Assembly: GCA_045600585.1 (NCBI GenBank)
Contig: JAZRYE010000039.1
Coordinates: 1-54,666 of the forward strand
DNA length: 54,666 nucleotides
Reading direction: 5' to 3'
Origin: JAZRYE01 sp045600585
GTDB lineage: Bacteria > Bacillota_I > Bacilli_A > RFN20 > CAG-826
Shown here: in pieces, positions 16,325 to 26,247 of the stretch
Layout: every line of letters begins with the position of its first letter
Position numbering within the stretch: position 1 is the stretch's first letter
The notes under the pieces: generated by a model
Told to the model about the DNA's origin: nothing
The model's input: the letters and a program-made list of their open reading frames with translations, nothing else
Databases searched by the model: none
Position numbers and translations under genes: made by a program

Positions 16325-18262
16325 ATGAAAAATAGAAAACTACTTGTTCTATCCTCAATTGCTTTGACCTTAACAGCGGTTCTTCCTATTGCTGGTTGCT
16401 CTAAACCAAATAACACTGTTATTACTGATTTAGGTTACTTCACATCAAGTGAAAACCTTTTTAATGCAACGATTGATTCTTTGGTTTCAAAAGATATTTA
16501 TGGTAGAGAAACAAATGAAAGCTTATCAACTACAAGCGATCGTTTAGTAGGCATGTTCTATTTCGTTTGGCATGGTAATCACATCAACGATATTTATAAC
16601 GTAACTGAATTAGAAAAGAATAACCCAGAAGAAATATGGGATAAGAATTCAACTATATCTAAATTTGGTGAATTCCATTATTTTGATGAACCTCTTTATG
16701 GTTATTATTCTTCTGATGACCCATGGGTTAATATGAGACACATGGAATTATTAACAATGAGTGGTATTGATTACCTCGCATTAGACTTAACTAATTATGG
16801 TCTATATTTAGATAATATCGATGTCTTGCTAGATACTTTGTTAACCATTCAAAAACAAGGTTGGAATGTTCCAAAAATTACATCATTCTTAAACGGTACT
16901 TCTTATGAAGCAAATCACGTTCAAAGAATTACAGATTTCTATAACAATTACTATACAAACCTTAAATATGACTCTTTATGGTATCGAGATCTTAAAACTG
17001 GATTACCAATTATCATTATTGATAAACAAACTACTTATCAAAGCGTTAATTATTACGATGCTTTAGCAACAAGCATCAAAGAAAAGATTACATTTAGAAA
17101 TGCTAGATGGCCATATGATAAGGGTGAAACTATCTATGACGATGCATCATGGATGGATTGGCAATATCCTCAATTTACTTACCATAACTCAACTGGTAAC
17201 TATATGAGTGTTTCTGTTGCTCAACATACAGGTAATACATATGGTACAGGTGGTTCATTTGGTTTATCAGTAAACCCAGAAACTAAAGATGATCCAAGAT
17301 ATAACGGTAATAAAGGTCGTGGATATAATTACGAAACTGGTAAAAATGTTACTGCAGATGCATTTAAAGGTACAAACCTAGAACAACAATGGAAGAATGC
17401 AATTTATTGCAATGAACAAATCGATGAAGTATTCGTTTGTGGTTGGAATGAATGGATTGCATATAAACAATCAGCAGAAGCTTTAAGAGGAATGAATATT
17501 CCTGAAAATGGTGAAAACATTATTGATTTCTGCGATACATGTAATGATGAATTTTCTCGTGACCTTGAAATGACTAAAGGTGCTTATGGCGATAACTTCT
17601 ATCTCCAAAACATGAGATTAACTAGAGATTTCAAATCTAAAAATATTATTAAGTATTATGGTAGATATGCGACTGAAAGCTTACACAATTTAGATTGGAC
17701 CAATGCACGTACATATTTAGATTTTGAAGGTGACGCAATGGAAAGACATCATTTACGTGCTGATAAAGCTCATGGTGTTTATCTTGATAACAATACAAAT
17801 AGAAACGATATTGTTTCGACAAAGGTATCTAATGATGGCAATAACTTATATATCCAAGTTAAAACAAATAAAGACATTGTTATCGATAATGATGCAAGTA
17901 ATAACTTAAATATTCTTCTTTCAGTTAAAGGTTCTGAAAAACCAAGCTGGGAAGGATATCAATATATCTTAAATAGAACACCTCTTTCTTTAGGTGACGG
18001 AGTCACTTCTTTGGAAGTTTGCAAAGCTAATGAAGAATTTGACTTTGAAAAAGTAATCGACTGCTTCTCTTATAGAAAAGGTGATACATTCTCAGTTGCT
18101 ATCCCATTATCTTCATTAGGTATCGATAGTGAAGAATTCACAATCGACTTAAAAGTTGCTGATGGCATCTCAAATCAAGAAGATATTATGAACTACTATA
18201 TCGATGGCGATAGCGCACCTATTGGTAGATTAAATTATCGATATAACTCTAAACATAAATAA
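16325..18262 (+). CDS. GH71/GH99-like glycosidase lipoprotein with C-terminal sugar-binding-like domain
   Basis: 645 residues. The signal peptide ends in IAGC (lipid-anchored Cys). The central region (about 70-400) begins GMFYFVWHG and contains GIDYLALDLTN, SWMDWQYPQ and VFVCGWNEWIAY. The order and the late WNEW motif fit TIM-barrel GH71/GH99-type endo-glycosidases. The last 190 residues (from about WTNARTYLDFEGDA, with LYIQVKTNKD and FSVAIPLSSLG) resemble a CBM9/DOMON-like beta-sandwich. It probably cuts glycans at the cell surface before uptake by the transporter encoded directly downstream. The exact GH family is uncertain. Confidence 0.62.
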   Translation: MKNRKLLVLSSIALTLTAVLPIAGCSKPNNTVITDLGYFTSSENLFNATIDSLVSKDIYGRETNESLSTTSDRLVGMFYFVWHGNHINDIYNVTELEKNNPEEIWDKNSTISKFGEFHYFDEPLYGYYSSDDPWVNMRHMELLTMSGIDYLALDLTNYGLYLDNIDVLLDTLLTIQKQGWNVPKITSFLNGTSYEANHVQRITDFYNNYYTNLKYDSLWYRDLKTGLPIIIIDKQTTYQSVNYYDALATSIKEKITFRNARWPYDKGETIYDDASWMDWQYPQFTYHNSTGNYMSVSVAQHTGNTYGTGGSFGLSVNPETKDDPRYNGNKGRGYNYETGKNVTADAFKGTNLEQQWKNAIYCNEQIDEVFVCGWNEWIAYKQSAEALRGMNIPENGENIIDFCDTCNDEFSRDLEMTKGAYGDNFYLQNMRLTRDFKSKNIIKYYGRYATESLHNLDWTNARTYLDFEGDAMERHHLRADKAHGVYLDNNTNRNDIVSTKVSNDGNNLYIQVKTNKDIVIDNDASNNLNILLSVKGSEKPSWEGYQYILNRTPLSLGDGVTSLEVCKANEEFDFEKVIDCFSYRKGDTFSVAIPLSSLGIDSEEFTIDLKVADGISNQEDIMNYYIDGDSAPIGRLNYRYNSKHK

Positions 18263-18276
18263 GGAGGAACTTATAT

Positions 18277-19707
18277 ATGAAAATTAAGAATCTTTTATTA
18301 ATTTCCGCGGCTAGTTTAATGGCTATAGGCCTTGCATCTTGCGGTGGCGGTAATGTTAAAACTGACAAGTTCACAATTTCTATTTCTGCAAGAAGTAGTG
18401 CAGTTGAACAAGGCATGCTCAAAATTTGGAAAAAAGCATATGAAGAAAAACATCCAGAAGTCGAAATTAAAATTGATGGTTGGGGATCTGTTGAAACATC
18501 ACAAGCTTATGTTCAAAGATATGCTTTAAATAGATCTGCATTAACAAACATTATTTATACAACTGATGATACAACTGCTTTATTAGCCCAAAAGGAAAAC
18601 TTTGTTGATTTAAGAAAATACTACGAAGCTGATCCAGAAACTGACTATACAAAGTATTACGCAACAATGCTTGATACAACATCGTTTAATGGCAAATTTA
18701 AGCCAACAACATCATATACAGGTAGTTATGAATGTGATAAAGATGATTCTGTTGAATATGGTATGTATTTCGCTCCACGTGAATACAATATGCCTGGTTT
18801 AATTCTAAACGTCGACAGATTTAACGAATATGGTATTCCTGTCCCAGATAAAAACGATTGGAACTGGAATAAATTCATTGAATTATTACATACAATTGAT
18901 GCAATAACAGTTCAAAAGATTAACGATAAGTCTGGTGATTGGAACAAATACAATACATATCGTGGTATTGAATTTAACCAAACATGGGAACCTGTTTATA
19001 CATCATTCATGAAAGAATTAGGTGGAGATGGATTATTCGCATTCGATGATGATTATGAAGCATCATGTAACTTATTAAGTCCTGCAAACGTCCAAGCATT
19101 TAAAACAATTGCTCAACAATTTGGCAATAACAATTACAAATACGCGATTGACCGTGACTATTCTTCTAAAGATTTCGTTTCAGGTAATGTCTTTATGGCT
19201 GCAGTTTCTTATCCAGAAGTAGGTAACTACAATCAATCTATTAAGAACATTGCATTCTTACCATTCCCAACAGAATATGTTTCTGCTGGTTGTGGTGGTT
19301 ATGGAATCCTTACAGATAAAGAAGATGAAGTTCAAACAAATAAAGATGGTGAAAAGAGAAAAACTGTTGACTTATGCTGGGATTTCATCAAATTCATTAT
19401 CTCTGAAGAAGGACAAAACATCGCTGGTAAAGAAGGATATATTCAACCTGTTATCAAAGAATTAGCGGAAACTGGTGATTGGAACCAATCTTTCGGTGGC
19501 GATACAGTTGATCACTCAGCCTTCTATACAGGTAAAGAATTACCTTTAGATACATTTACTTTTGCAACACCAGACAAACGTAATCCATTACGTAATGATA
19601 TGTCTACATTATTCAACAAAATCTTTGCTGTTGATGTCAAAGAAGCTGATGTTGAAAGCATTTTAAATAACATTAAAAAGACTGTTGATTCACATCTCAA
19701 AAACTAA
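18277..19707 (+). CDS. Sugar ABC transporter substrate-binding lipoprotein (CUT1 type)
   Basis: 476 residues. The lipobox is LASC. The mature part has the extracellular solute-binding family 1 pattern: ISISARSSAVEQGMLKIWKKAYEEKHPEVEIK near the start, an ADPET..YYATMLD middle, and the late WDFIKFIISEEGQNIAGK helix. It captures an oligosaccharide and hands it to the permeases at 19727 and 20672. A strong AAGGAGGA ribosome site precedes the ATG, which suggests the high expression usual for binding proteins. Confidence 0.9.
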   Translation: MKIKNLLLISAASLMAIGLASCGGGNVKTDKFTISISARSSAVEQGMLKIWKKAYEEKHPEVEIKIDGWGSVETSQAYVQRYALNRSALTNIIYTTDDTTALLAQKENFVDLRKYYEADPETDYTKYYATMLDTTSFNGKFKPTTSYTGSYECDKDDSVEYGMYFAPREYNMPGLILNVDRFNEYGIPVPDKNDWNWNKFIELLHTIDAITVQKINDKSGDWNKYNTYRGIEFNQTWEPVYTSFMKELGGDGLFAFDDDYEASCNLLSPANVQAFKTIAQQFGNNNYKYAIDRDYSSKDFVSGNVFMAAVSYPEVGNYNQSIKNIAFLPFPTEYVSAGCGGYGILTDKEDEVQTNKDGEKRKTVDLCWDFIKFIISEEGQNIAGKEGYIQPVIKELAETGDWNQSFGGDTVDHSAFYTGKELPLDTFTFATPDKRNPLRNDMSTLFNKIFAVDVKEADVESILNNIKKTVDSHLKN

Positions 19708-19726
19708 TTAATTTTATAGGATTTAT

Positions 19727-20668
19727 ATGAACAAAATTGGATCTGTTTTAAAAGTAACAAGAACAAAAGAACAAAAGATCAAATATTTCAAAGACAATTA
19801 TTTGAATCTTATTTACATGATTCCTGTTTTATTGGGTATCTTTGTATTTACTATCCTTCCAATGGTAGTGTCTTTTGTCTATAGCCTTTGTGAAATGGAT
19901 TTATTATCACCTAAAGCTAAACTTGGTGATCCATCTTTCTTCTACTATATCAAAGCTTTCTCTTCTGACTGGGGTACAGTTAGACAATCTTATTACGTCA
20001 CATTCCGTTACGCGATTATCGCAGGAGCAGTTAGCTTTGTGGGTTCATATATCGTCGCTTTAATCCTCAACCAAAAATTAAAAGGAATTAAAGTATTTAG
20101 AATTTTATTCTATGCACCTTGCTTAATCCCTGGATTAGCAGGTTCATTATTGTGGAATGGTATTACTAAAGAGACTGGTTATTTCAATCTTATTTTGACT
20201 TCCTTAGGCTTGCAGCCATATACATTCTATTCTGCAAATAATACAGTATTTGCTACTCAGCTCCTTTTATCTACTTGGGGTTTCTCAGGCAATATGATTA
20301 TGTGGCTTGCTCAATTCAAAAATATTCCAAATGAATTATATGAAGAAGCATCATTATCTGGAGCTGGATATTTTAAACAGTTATTCAATATTACAATCCC
20401 AATGTCTACATCCATGATTTTCTATTTGTTAATCATGAACATCATCGGCACACTTCAATCATTTATGTCTTATGCTGTTTATGTTGATAATGGTCGTCCA
20501 TCAGAAATGTTATTCGTTGGTACACATATTTATGAAATGGCGTATATCAACTTTGATATCTCGTATGCTTGTGCTTTATCGTGGATATTGTTCGTTGTTA
20601 TCGCTATATTTACCGCTTTAGTATTTACAACATCTAAGAAGTGGGTTTTCTACGCGGAGGAATATTAG
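19727..20668 (+). CDS. Sugar ABC transporter permease, MalF/UgpA type
   Basis: 313 residues, six membrane spans. The cytoplasmic EAA loop is YEEASLSGAGYFKQLFNITIP, the coupling-helix motif of CUT1 permeases. It sits 19 bases after the binding-protein gene and three bases before the second permease. Confidence 0.93.
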   Translation: MNKIGSVLKVTRTKEQKIKYFKDNYLNLIYMIPVLLGIFVFTILPMVVSFVYSLCEMDLLSPKAKLGDPSFFYYIKAFSSDWGTVRQSYYVTFRYAIIAGAVSFVGSYIVALILNQKLKGIKVFRILFYAPCLIPGLAGSLLWNGITKETGYFNLILTSLGLQPYTFYSANNTVFATQLLLSTWGFSGNMIMWLAQFKNIPNELYEEASLSGAGYFKQLFNITIPMSTSMIFYLLIMNIIGTLQSFMSYAVYVDNGRPSEMLFVGTHIYEMAYINFDISYACALSWILFVVIAIFTALVFTTSKKWVFYAEEY

Positions 20669-20671
20669 TCT

Positions 20672-21556
20672 ATGGAAGAATTAAATAATATTACCCGTAA
20701 ACCTATGACAAAAGAAAAGATAACAAGAGGATTTTATGATGGCTTTAGATATGTCATCATGACTTTATTATCTTTGTTCTTCCTTTTCCCTGTAATTTAT
20801 ATGATTGTTGTTTCTTTCCAAAATGGTGATGCTGCAGCAACACCTTCAACAATCTTACCTAAAGCCAGCGACTTCTCTTTAGAAGGATATAAAAAATTCT
20901 TTGAGAATATGTCATTCTTAAAAGGAACATGGAATACTTTACAAGTATGTATCTTTAATATTTTAGGTGTTACCATCGCTTCTACTTTCTGTGCTTATGG
21001 TTTAACAAAAGTTAAATTCAAAGGACAAAAATTGATCTTCATTTTAATTATTGGCACTGTTTTCCTTCCAGGTACAGTTACTTCTATTCCATTATTTACA
21101 ATCTATTCCAAAATTGGATGGTGTAATACATTATTCCCATTATGGGTTCCAATTTGGTTTGGTGGTGGTGCAATGAACATCTTCTTAGTCAGACAATTTA
21201 TGAGAGGCATTCCAAAGAGTTTAAATGAATCTGCCAAGATTGATGGTGCAACATCATTCCAAGCATTAATTACAATTATCGTTCCATTAATTAAACCTAT
21301 TCTTTTATATCTTGCAGTTACTTCATTTATTAGCTGCTGGAACGACTATGGTGGACCACTTTTATATTTAACAAGTAGTACATCTCCAAAAACATTAGCA
21401 TTATTGCTTTTCGAAACATTCGATAAAGATAAATCATTTAGATTAAATGCCCAAATGGCTACAGGTATCATTATGATGATTCCAACAACTATCTTATTTG
21501 CTTGTTTCCAAAAGGAATTAACTCAAGGTATTTCAACAGCAGGAATGAAAATTTAG
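20672..21556 (+). CDS. Sugar ABC transporter permease, MalG/UgpE type
   Basis: 294 residues, six membrane spans. The EAA loop is NESAKIDGATSFQALITIIVP. It pairs with the 19727 permease. The ATG follows GCGGAGGA inside the upstream gene. No dedicated ATPase follows, so the MalK-like protein at 13630 or an ATPase elsewhere in the genome must power it. Confidence 0.93.
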   Translation: MEELNNITRKPMTKEKITRGFYDGFRYVIMTLLSLFFLFPVIYMIVVSFQNGDAAATPSTILPKASDFSLEGYKKFFENMSFLKGTWNTLQVCIFNILGVTIASTFCAYGLTKVKFKGQKLIFILIIGTVFLPGTVTSIPLFTIYSKIGWCNTLFPLWVPIWFGGGAMNIFLVRQFMRGIPKSLNESAKIDGATSFQALITIIVPLIKPILLYLAVTSFISCWNDYGGPLLYLTSSTSPKTLALLLFETFDKDKSFRLNAQMATGIIMMIPTTILFACFQKELTQGISTAGMKI

Positions 21557-21557
21557 T

Positions 21558-23768
21558 ATGAAAAAGAAATCTATTTTATTCACATCTCTAGCTTTATCTT
21601 TCTTAGCTTTAGGAAGTGCTTTTACTTTTGCTAATAAAGCAGAAAGTGCTTCTGCTATTGAACAAACTGTTAGTTATATTGATGTTGGTCCTGGTGTTAT
21701 GAACGTTGATTCTCCTAATGCTGGTGAACAAATCAATGTTAAAAACTATTCCATCGCTTTTAGAGGGGCTAGTTATACAAAATATTTGATGTTATTCCCT
21801 AACACTAATATTTATGAAGGCATTCCATTTTCAACTAACGCAACAAATAATGAGATGGTTGATACTGATTTATCATTAATTAGAATCTATACTTCTCCAA
21901 CTAAATATAAAACTGCTAAGCAATTAGTGGATGCAACTGGTGCTCCAACCCAATTCAATATTTTCCAAGATGCATGCTTAAATGTTTCTATTCCATGCTT
22001 TGGTATTGCTGCTGATGAAGTATATATGGTTACAATTGCTGAAGGATTTGTTTATCCATATGCACCTTCTTCTGATCATAGTGTTAAGTATGTACAATCC
22101 CGTACATTGTCATTAACTTCCACAAAATATGGAACTGGTGCCAGTGACATTGTTAACTCTGGTGATTGGCTCATGGATAGAGAAATATCTGGTAATAAAG
22201 TTCCATTACCAGTTGATGCCTGCGCTAGCGACAGAAGCTTTGGTCAATATCGTGCTCATATTAGAGGTAACGAAGACTTTGGTGATGACTCATTATATGA
22301 TAACGGTTCATGCTATTTATTAATCTTCTTTGGTGAAGACCAATATAATCCTGAAATCAAAGGTAGATATAACATTGATGTTGCTGGTAAATATTTTGAT
22401 GTTAGTGAGGATGAGGATTCATTCTTAAATAAGTTATATAGAAAGGTTCATTTTGAAACTAAACAAGGTGAAAAGTTAACTCTTGAAAATGTTTCTAATC
22501 CATCTACAAAAGGATTACCTACATATAATATTTGGGGTGAAAATAACTGCCTTGCTTTCAAGATTGGTAACTTAAATTATTTAGGAGTTGAACATCCATA
22601 TTACGTTGATGATGTTAGCTACTGCGCAACTTCATTTGCTACTATGACAATTGATGGTGGGGCGGAATTCCCATGCTTTGCAACTACTAATGGCGATTCA
22701 ATTAAGAACTATCGTTATGTTCAAAATGAAACTATTAAGGTTGATATCTCTAGTGGTGAAAACCCATATTGGATGGTTCATTCTGATCTAATCTTTGCTT
22801 ATGGTGATTCTCTTGTTACCAGTGTTTCTACAAGTGAAGAAACTTATGCATATAAGGGTGAAGAATTCACTAAAACATTCGTTCATATTACTTTAGATAA
22901 TACAAATTATGCTGGTTTATCTAATGCATTCATTAGTAATCCAGGAACTGATTTAGTTAGATATATTTATGTTAATGGCAGATCGTTAAAGTATAAAAAC
23001 GAATCAACAGTTGCCGTTGTTAATCTTAATGGTAGAACTAATACAATTTCTTTATCAGTAGATGGTGATACCTCATCAACAATTAAAGAAATCATTATTC
23101 AAAAAGGCTGCTATATTCCTTCTGCATCCGCGGATGAAAATGGAGCAAGCGCTTATAAACAAACTGCTTTCTTTAGCATTGCTAAAACTGGTAGTTATTC
23201 TCGTAACTCTTCTAATGAAGAATTCAACAAAACTACTACCCTTGAATGGACATTATGGTTTGATGGTGCTAACCCAAAGAAAGTTGGTAATGCAAGATAC
23301 TTCAATATCTCTAATGCTCCTATCCCAGAAAAAGAAGGATTTAACTTCCTTGGTTGGTTAGATGAAGACGGTAATGAAGTTACAGGCAACATCCAAGTTT
23401 ATAGCGGTAAAGAATTCTTTGCTAACTTTGAAATCGTACACACTGTTAAATTAGTTAATGGTAAAGATGTGACTATTGCTCATATCAAAACTTATCAAAG
23501 ATTAACTTATCAAGAAGAATTAAAAGATAAACTTTATCCAACTAAAGTTGGATATCAATTCCTTGGCTGGTTTGATGAAGAAGATAATTACTTCAATATC
23601 GATAATCAAATTTTAGGTGATATGGTCTTAACTGCTAGGTTTGAAAAACTTGATGGAGAAACTTCTTCTAAAGGCTGCAATGGTTCTATTGGAATCACAA
23701 GTGCAATTCTTGCTTCTATTAGCCTATTAGCAACAGGATTAATCATTAAGAAAAAGAAAGAAAATTAA
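21558..23768 (+). CDS. Surface protein with InlB-like B-repeats and Gly-Cys C-terminal anchor
   Basis: 736 residues. A signal peptide (about 1-34) is followed by a long beta-rich region with no known family. The segment with TIKEIIIQKGCYIPSA resembles the repeated unit of the 10968 protein. Two degenerate B-repeats follow (KEGFNFLGWLDEDGN and KVGYQFLGWFDEEDN). The C terminus is GCNGS, a membrane helix and IIKKKKEN, the same plan as the 10968 protein. One base separates it from the permease gene, so it is probably cotranscribed with the sugar transporter. A bidirectional terminator follows. Confidence 0.82.
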   Translation: MKKKSILFTSLALSFLALGSAFTFANKAESASAIEQTVSYIDVGPGVMNVDSPNAGEQINVKNYSIAFRGASYTKYLMLFPNTNIYEGIPFSTNATNNEMVDTDLSLIRIYTSPTKYKTAKQLVDATGAPTQFNIFQDACLNVSIPCFGIAADEVYMVTIAEGFVYPYAPSSDHSVKYVQSRTLSLTSTKYGTGASDIVNSGDWLMDREISGNKVPLPVDACASDRSFGQYRAHIRGNEDFGDDSLYDNGSCYLLIFFGEDQYNPEIKGRYNIDVAGKYFDVSEDEDSFLNKLYRKVHFETKQGEKLTLENVSNPSTKGLPTYNIWGENNCLAFKIGNLNYLGVEHPYYVDDVSYCATSFATMTIDGGAEFPCFATTNGDSIKNYRYVQNETIKVDISSGENPYWMVHSDLIFAYGDSLVTSVSTSEETYAYKGEEFTKTFVHITLDNTNYAGLSNAFISNPGTDLVRYIYVNGRSLKYKNESTVAVVNLNGRTNTISLSVDGDTSSTIKEIIIQKGCYIPSASADENGASAYKQTAFFSIAKTGSYSRNSSNEEFNKTTTLEWTLWFDGANPKKVGNARYFNISNAPIPEKEGFNFLGWLDEDGNEVTGNIQVYSGKEFFANFEIVHTVKLVNGKDVTIAHIKTYQRLTYQEELKDKLYPTKVGYQFLGWFDEEDNYFNIDNQILGDMVLTARFEKLDGETSSKGCNGSIGITSAILASISLLATGLIIKKKKEN

Positions 23769-23780
23769 TTCATTAAACTT

Positions 23781-23814
23781 AAAAAGTCTCGTTAATTCGA
23801 GGCTTTTTATTTTG
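23781..23814. terminator. Bidirectional terminator between convergent genes
   Basis: AAAAAGTCTCG (23781-23791) pairs with CGAGGCTTTTT (23798-23808). A T-run follows on the plus strand and the matching A-run serves the minus strand. It ends both the ABC operon and the convergent hydrolase gene. Confidence 0.85.
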
Positions 23815-24778
23815 ATAAATTTTTAATAAAGAAATCTAATCCTTTATCACTTAAATCGAATTCGTGTTTGCCGATAAATTCGTAATAGAGGAAATTATCT
23901 TCTACATTATTATCTTTATAATATTTTTTAATAATTTCACATTGATTATAGAAGCCTTTTAAAGGGAATATTTCATCGTGGTCACCCATATTAGTAACTA
24001 GACTACGAGGTGCGATTAATCCACCTATATCTCCTTGTTGGAATGTATTTAATAAATCATCAGTTAAATAATCTTTATTAAATCTAACAAAGTTATCTTC
24101 TAAATCACTGGCAACAAAAGTGGATTTAATTCTTTTATCTATGGCGGATAATCGCAAGGAATAATAACCCCCATATGATAAGCCACAACATCCAATATTC
24201 TTGTAATGTTCTTCATTAATAAAATAGTCTAAAGAACATTGTAGTAGCTTTAATTCTAATGCAATTAATGACGAACCTTTTTCTTGCATGGTTTTAGCCA
24301 TTTCTAGCCTATTATAATCGCCTCCAAATAAATTGGTGTTATAGAGCAATAGTTGAGGGCAAAAACAAGCAATTCCTCTATCAGTTAATCTTCTTGCCAT
24401 ATGGCCGTAATTAGTCGAATCCCAATATATATTCGCAGGAAATTCTGGTACCCCATCTCCTCCATGTATGCAGAAAGATAAAGCTGTTTCTTCATTTCTA
24501 TCAATTGGTTCAAGATAAATACCATAAAAAGGTATTTTACCTAGACATAATAAAACCATACGATAGATTTTTACGTTTTTGTCTTTAGCAACAAATACTT
24601 TGCTAATTACTTTGTAAGAACGCTTTTCTTCGATATTCGTTAAACCAATTAGATCTTCATATTTTTTACTATCCTTGAATGTATGTTTTGGGTATAAAGA
24701 AACATACTGTTTAACGCTTTCACAGTAGTTCTCTCTTTCTGGAATATTTTTAACAATTTCTTCTGAATAATAATTCAT
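23807..24778 (-). CDS. Alpha/beta hydrolase, paralog of the 6222 gene
   Basis: 323 residues from the ATG at 24778. The start MNYYSEEIVKN aligns with MAYYKEEIEKD of the paralog. An upstream TTG at 24802 would add eight residues and is less likely. It has the oxyanion strand CIHGGDG, nucleophile elbow GLSYGGY, acid in MGDHDEIF and His in IGKHEFD. Shared anchor segments such as ARRLTD(R/K)G and CFCPQLLLY show common origin with the 6222 hydrolase, at clearly lower similarity elsewhere. Likely a cytoplasmic esterase acting on sugar acyl groups. It is transcribed toward the sugar ABC operon. Confidence 0.8.
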   Translation of the reverse strand: MNYYSEEIVKNIPERENYCESVKQYVSLYPKHTFKDSKKYEDLIGLTNIEEKRSYKVISKVFVAKDKNVKIYRMVLLCLGKIPFYGIYLEPIDRNEETALSFCIHGGDGVPEFPANIYWDSTNYGHMARRLTDRGIACFCPQLLLYNTNLFGGDYNRLEMAKTMQEKGSSLIALELKLLQCSLDYFINEEHYKNIGCCGLSYGGYYSLRLSAIDKRIKSTFVASDLEDNFVRFNKDYLTDDLLNTFQQGDIGGLIAPRSLVTNMGDHDEIFPLKGFYNQCEIIKKYYKDNNVEDNFLYYEFIGKHEFDLSDKGLDFFIKNLSK

Positions 24779-24884
24779 ATTGTTATTATCGCACTTTTTC
24801 AATTCTAATGTTAATTAGTTAATGCTAATGTGCTTAATGTATATGTGATTTAGTTTTTTCATTTAATTAATTTGTTAATTACAT

Positions 24885-24890
24885 TACAAT
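24885..24890 (+). promoter_or_regulatory. Putative -10 box of the rnf operon
   Basis: TACAAT lies 43 bases upstream of the rnfC ATG. It is directly preceded by the inverted repeat AATTAA-TTTG-TTAATT (24865-24880), which overlaps where the spacer and -35 would be and could be an operator. Both calls are weak because the region is very AT-rich. Confidence 0.4.
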
Positions 24891-24933
24891 ATTCATACAG
24901 CGATTTAATTATTAGAAGTAATGTATATTTTTT

Positions 24934-26247
24934 ATGATTAAAAAAACGACAACTATTAAAGATACTAAAGGCTTATTAAGAGAACTTCCTACTCTTCGAT
25001 ATACAGATTCGAAGTATCTTTATATTGCAACTGATAATGCAAGATGTCCAACAAGTGAAATATATATTAAACCTGGTGATTATGTTAAGTGCTGCGAAAT
25101 TGTTGGTATGAGACATGGACCATTTTTTGATCAACCAATCCATACCGCTTGTAGTGGTATCTTTGTCGGTTATGAAAATCATTATCATCGTTCTGGCAAG
25201 CTTGTTAAATTCATGAAGATTGAAAATGACTTTAAAGATACATATGCAGATTACGTTAAAGAAAGAACTCCAGAAGAAATTGCTAAGTTAACAAAAGAAG
25301 ATATGACTGAAATCTTAAAGAATTGTGCTTTAGTTGGTTTAGGGGGATCTTCTTTCCCAACTTATATTAAGTTCCAAACAAAAGAAAAGATTAAAACAAT
25401 TCTTATCAATGGCATTGAATGTGAACCATATATTACCGCGGACCATCGTATTATGATGGAATTCCCAAAACGTATTGTTGAAGGCATTAAATATACAATG
25501 CAAGCTTTTGATTGCTATGATGCCCAAATTGTTATTAAGAAAAAATATAAAGACTTATATAACATGTGGAATGAATATCTTAAACGTGAAGAAGATAATA
25601 AATATGGTAAGCATATTAAAGTCACACGTGTTGATAACTATTTCCCTCAAGGTTGGGAAGTAGAAATGATTAAGAAAGCTACTGGCGTTCATGTTAAACC
25701 AGGTGAACTTCCTTCTAAATATGGAATCATCAACTTTAACGTATCAACAATGGTTGGTTTATATAAGGCTATTAGATATAACATGCCAGTTATTAAAAGA
25801 GATATTACTGTTACAGGTGATGGCATTAAATATCCAACAAACTTCCGTGTTACTGTTGGAACTTCCGTCAAAGAATTAATTGAAAAGTGTGGGGGATATT
25901 CTAAACCTGACGCTGAAAAGGTATTCATTTTAGGTGGACCAATGATGGGTGCATCATTACCTAGTGATGATACGATTGTTAGTAAAACAGTTACATCCGT
26001 TATCGTTTTAAATAAAACAAATTATAAAGAAGAACCATGTGTTAGATGTGGTAGCTGTGTTTTATCTTGTCCAGTTGGATTATCTCCAGTTGAGATTATG
26101 AACGCAGTTAAATCTGTTAATAAAGAAAAAATTAAAGCTTTAAAACCTTTAAGCTGCATTGAATGTGGATTATGCACATTCTCTTGTACAAGTAAGATTC
26201 AAGTTACTGACTTTGTTAGAAAGGCAAAGATGATTGCGAAGTTATGA
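24934..26247 (+). CDS. rnfC: Rnf complex subunit C (NADH-binding, iron-sulfur)
   Basis: 437 residues. GLGGSSFPTYIKF is the conserved nucleotide-binding loop of RnfC. The middle has the SLBB-type segment (TVGTSVKELIEKCGGY). The C terminus carries two 4Fe-4S motifs with Cys 369/372/375/379 and 408/411/414/418. RnfC is the peripheral, cytoplasmic NAD/FMN subunit of the ferredoxin:NAD+ oxidoreductase ion pump. It is the first gene of an operon in the clostridial order C-D-G-E-A-B. Its TGA stop overlaps the rnfD ATG. No clear Shine-Dalgarno precedes its own ATG. Confidence 0.96.
   Translation: MIKKTTTIKDTKGLLRELPTLRYTDSKYLYIATDNARCPTSEIYIKPGDYVKCCEIVGMRHGPFFDQPIHTACSGIFVGYENHYHRSGKLVKFMKIENDFKDTYADYVKERTPEEIAKLTKEDMTEILKNCALVGLGGSSFPTYIKFQTKEKIKTILINGIECEPYITADHRIMMEFPKRIVEGIKYTMQAFDCYDAQIVIKKKYKDLYNMWNEYLKREEDNKYGKHIKVTRVDNYFPQGWEVEMIKKATGVHVKPGELPSKYGIINFNVSTMVGLYKAIRYNMPVIKRDITVTGDGIKYPTNFRVTVGTSVKELIEKCGGYSKPDAEKVFILGGPMMGASLPSDDTIVSKTVTSVIVLNKTNYKEEPCVRCGSCVLSCPVGLSPVEIMNAVKSVNKEKIKALKPLSCIECGLCTFSCTSKIQVTDFVRKAKMIAKL

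Noticed and set aside
13500..23768. LPXTG-type sortase anchors in the B-repeat surface proteins
   Set aside because: Neither C terminus has an LPxTG-like pentapeptide. Both have G-C-x-G-S before the helix instead.
24779..24802. TTG start for the second alpha/beta hydrolase
   Set aside because: No ribosome site, and the ATG at 24778 aligns with the start of the paralog at 6222.
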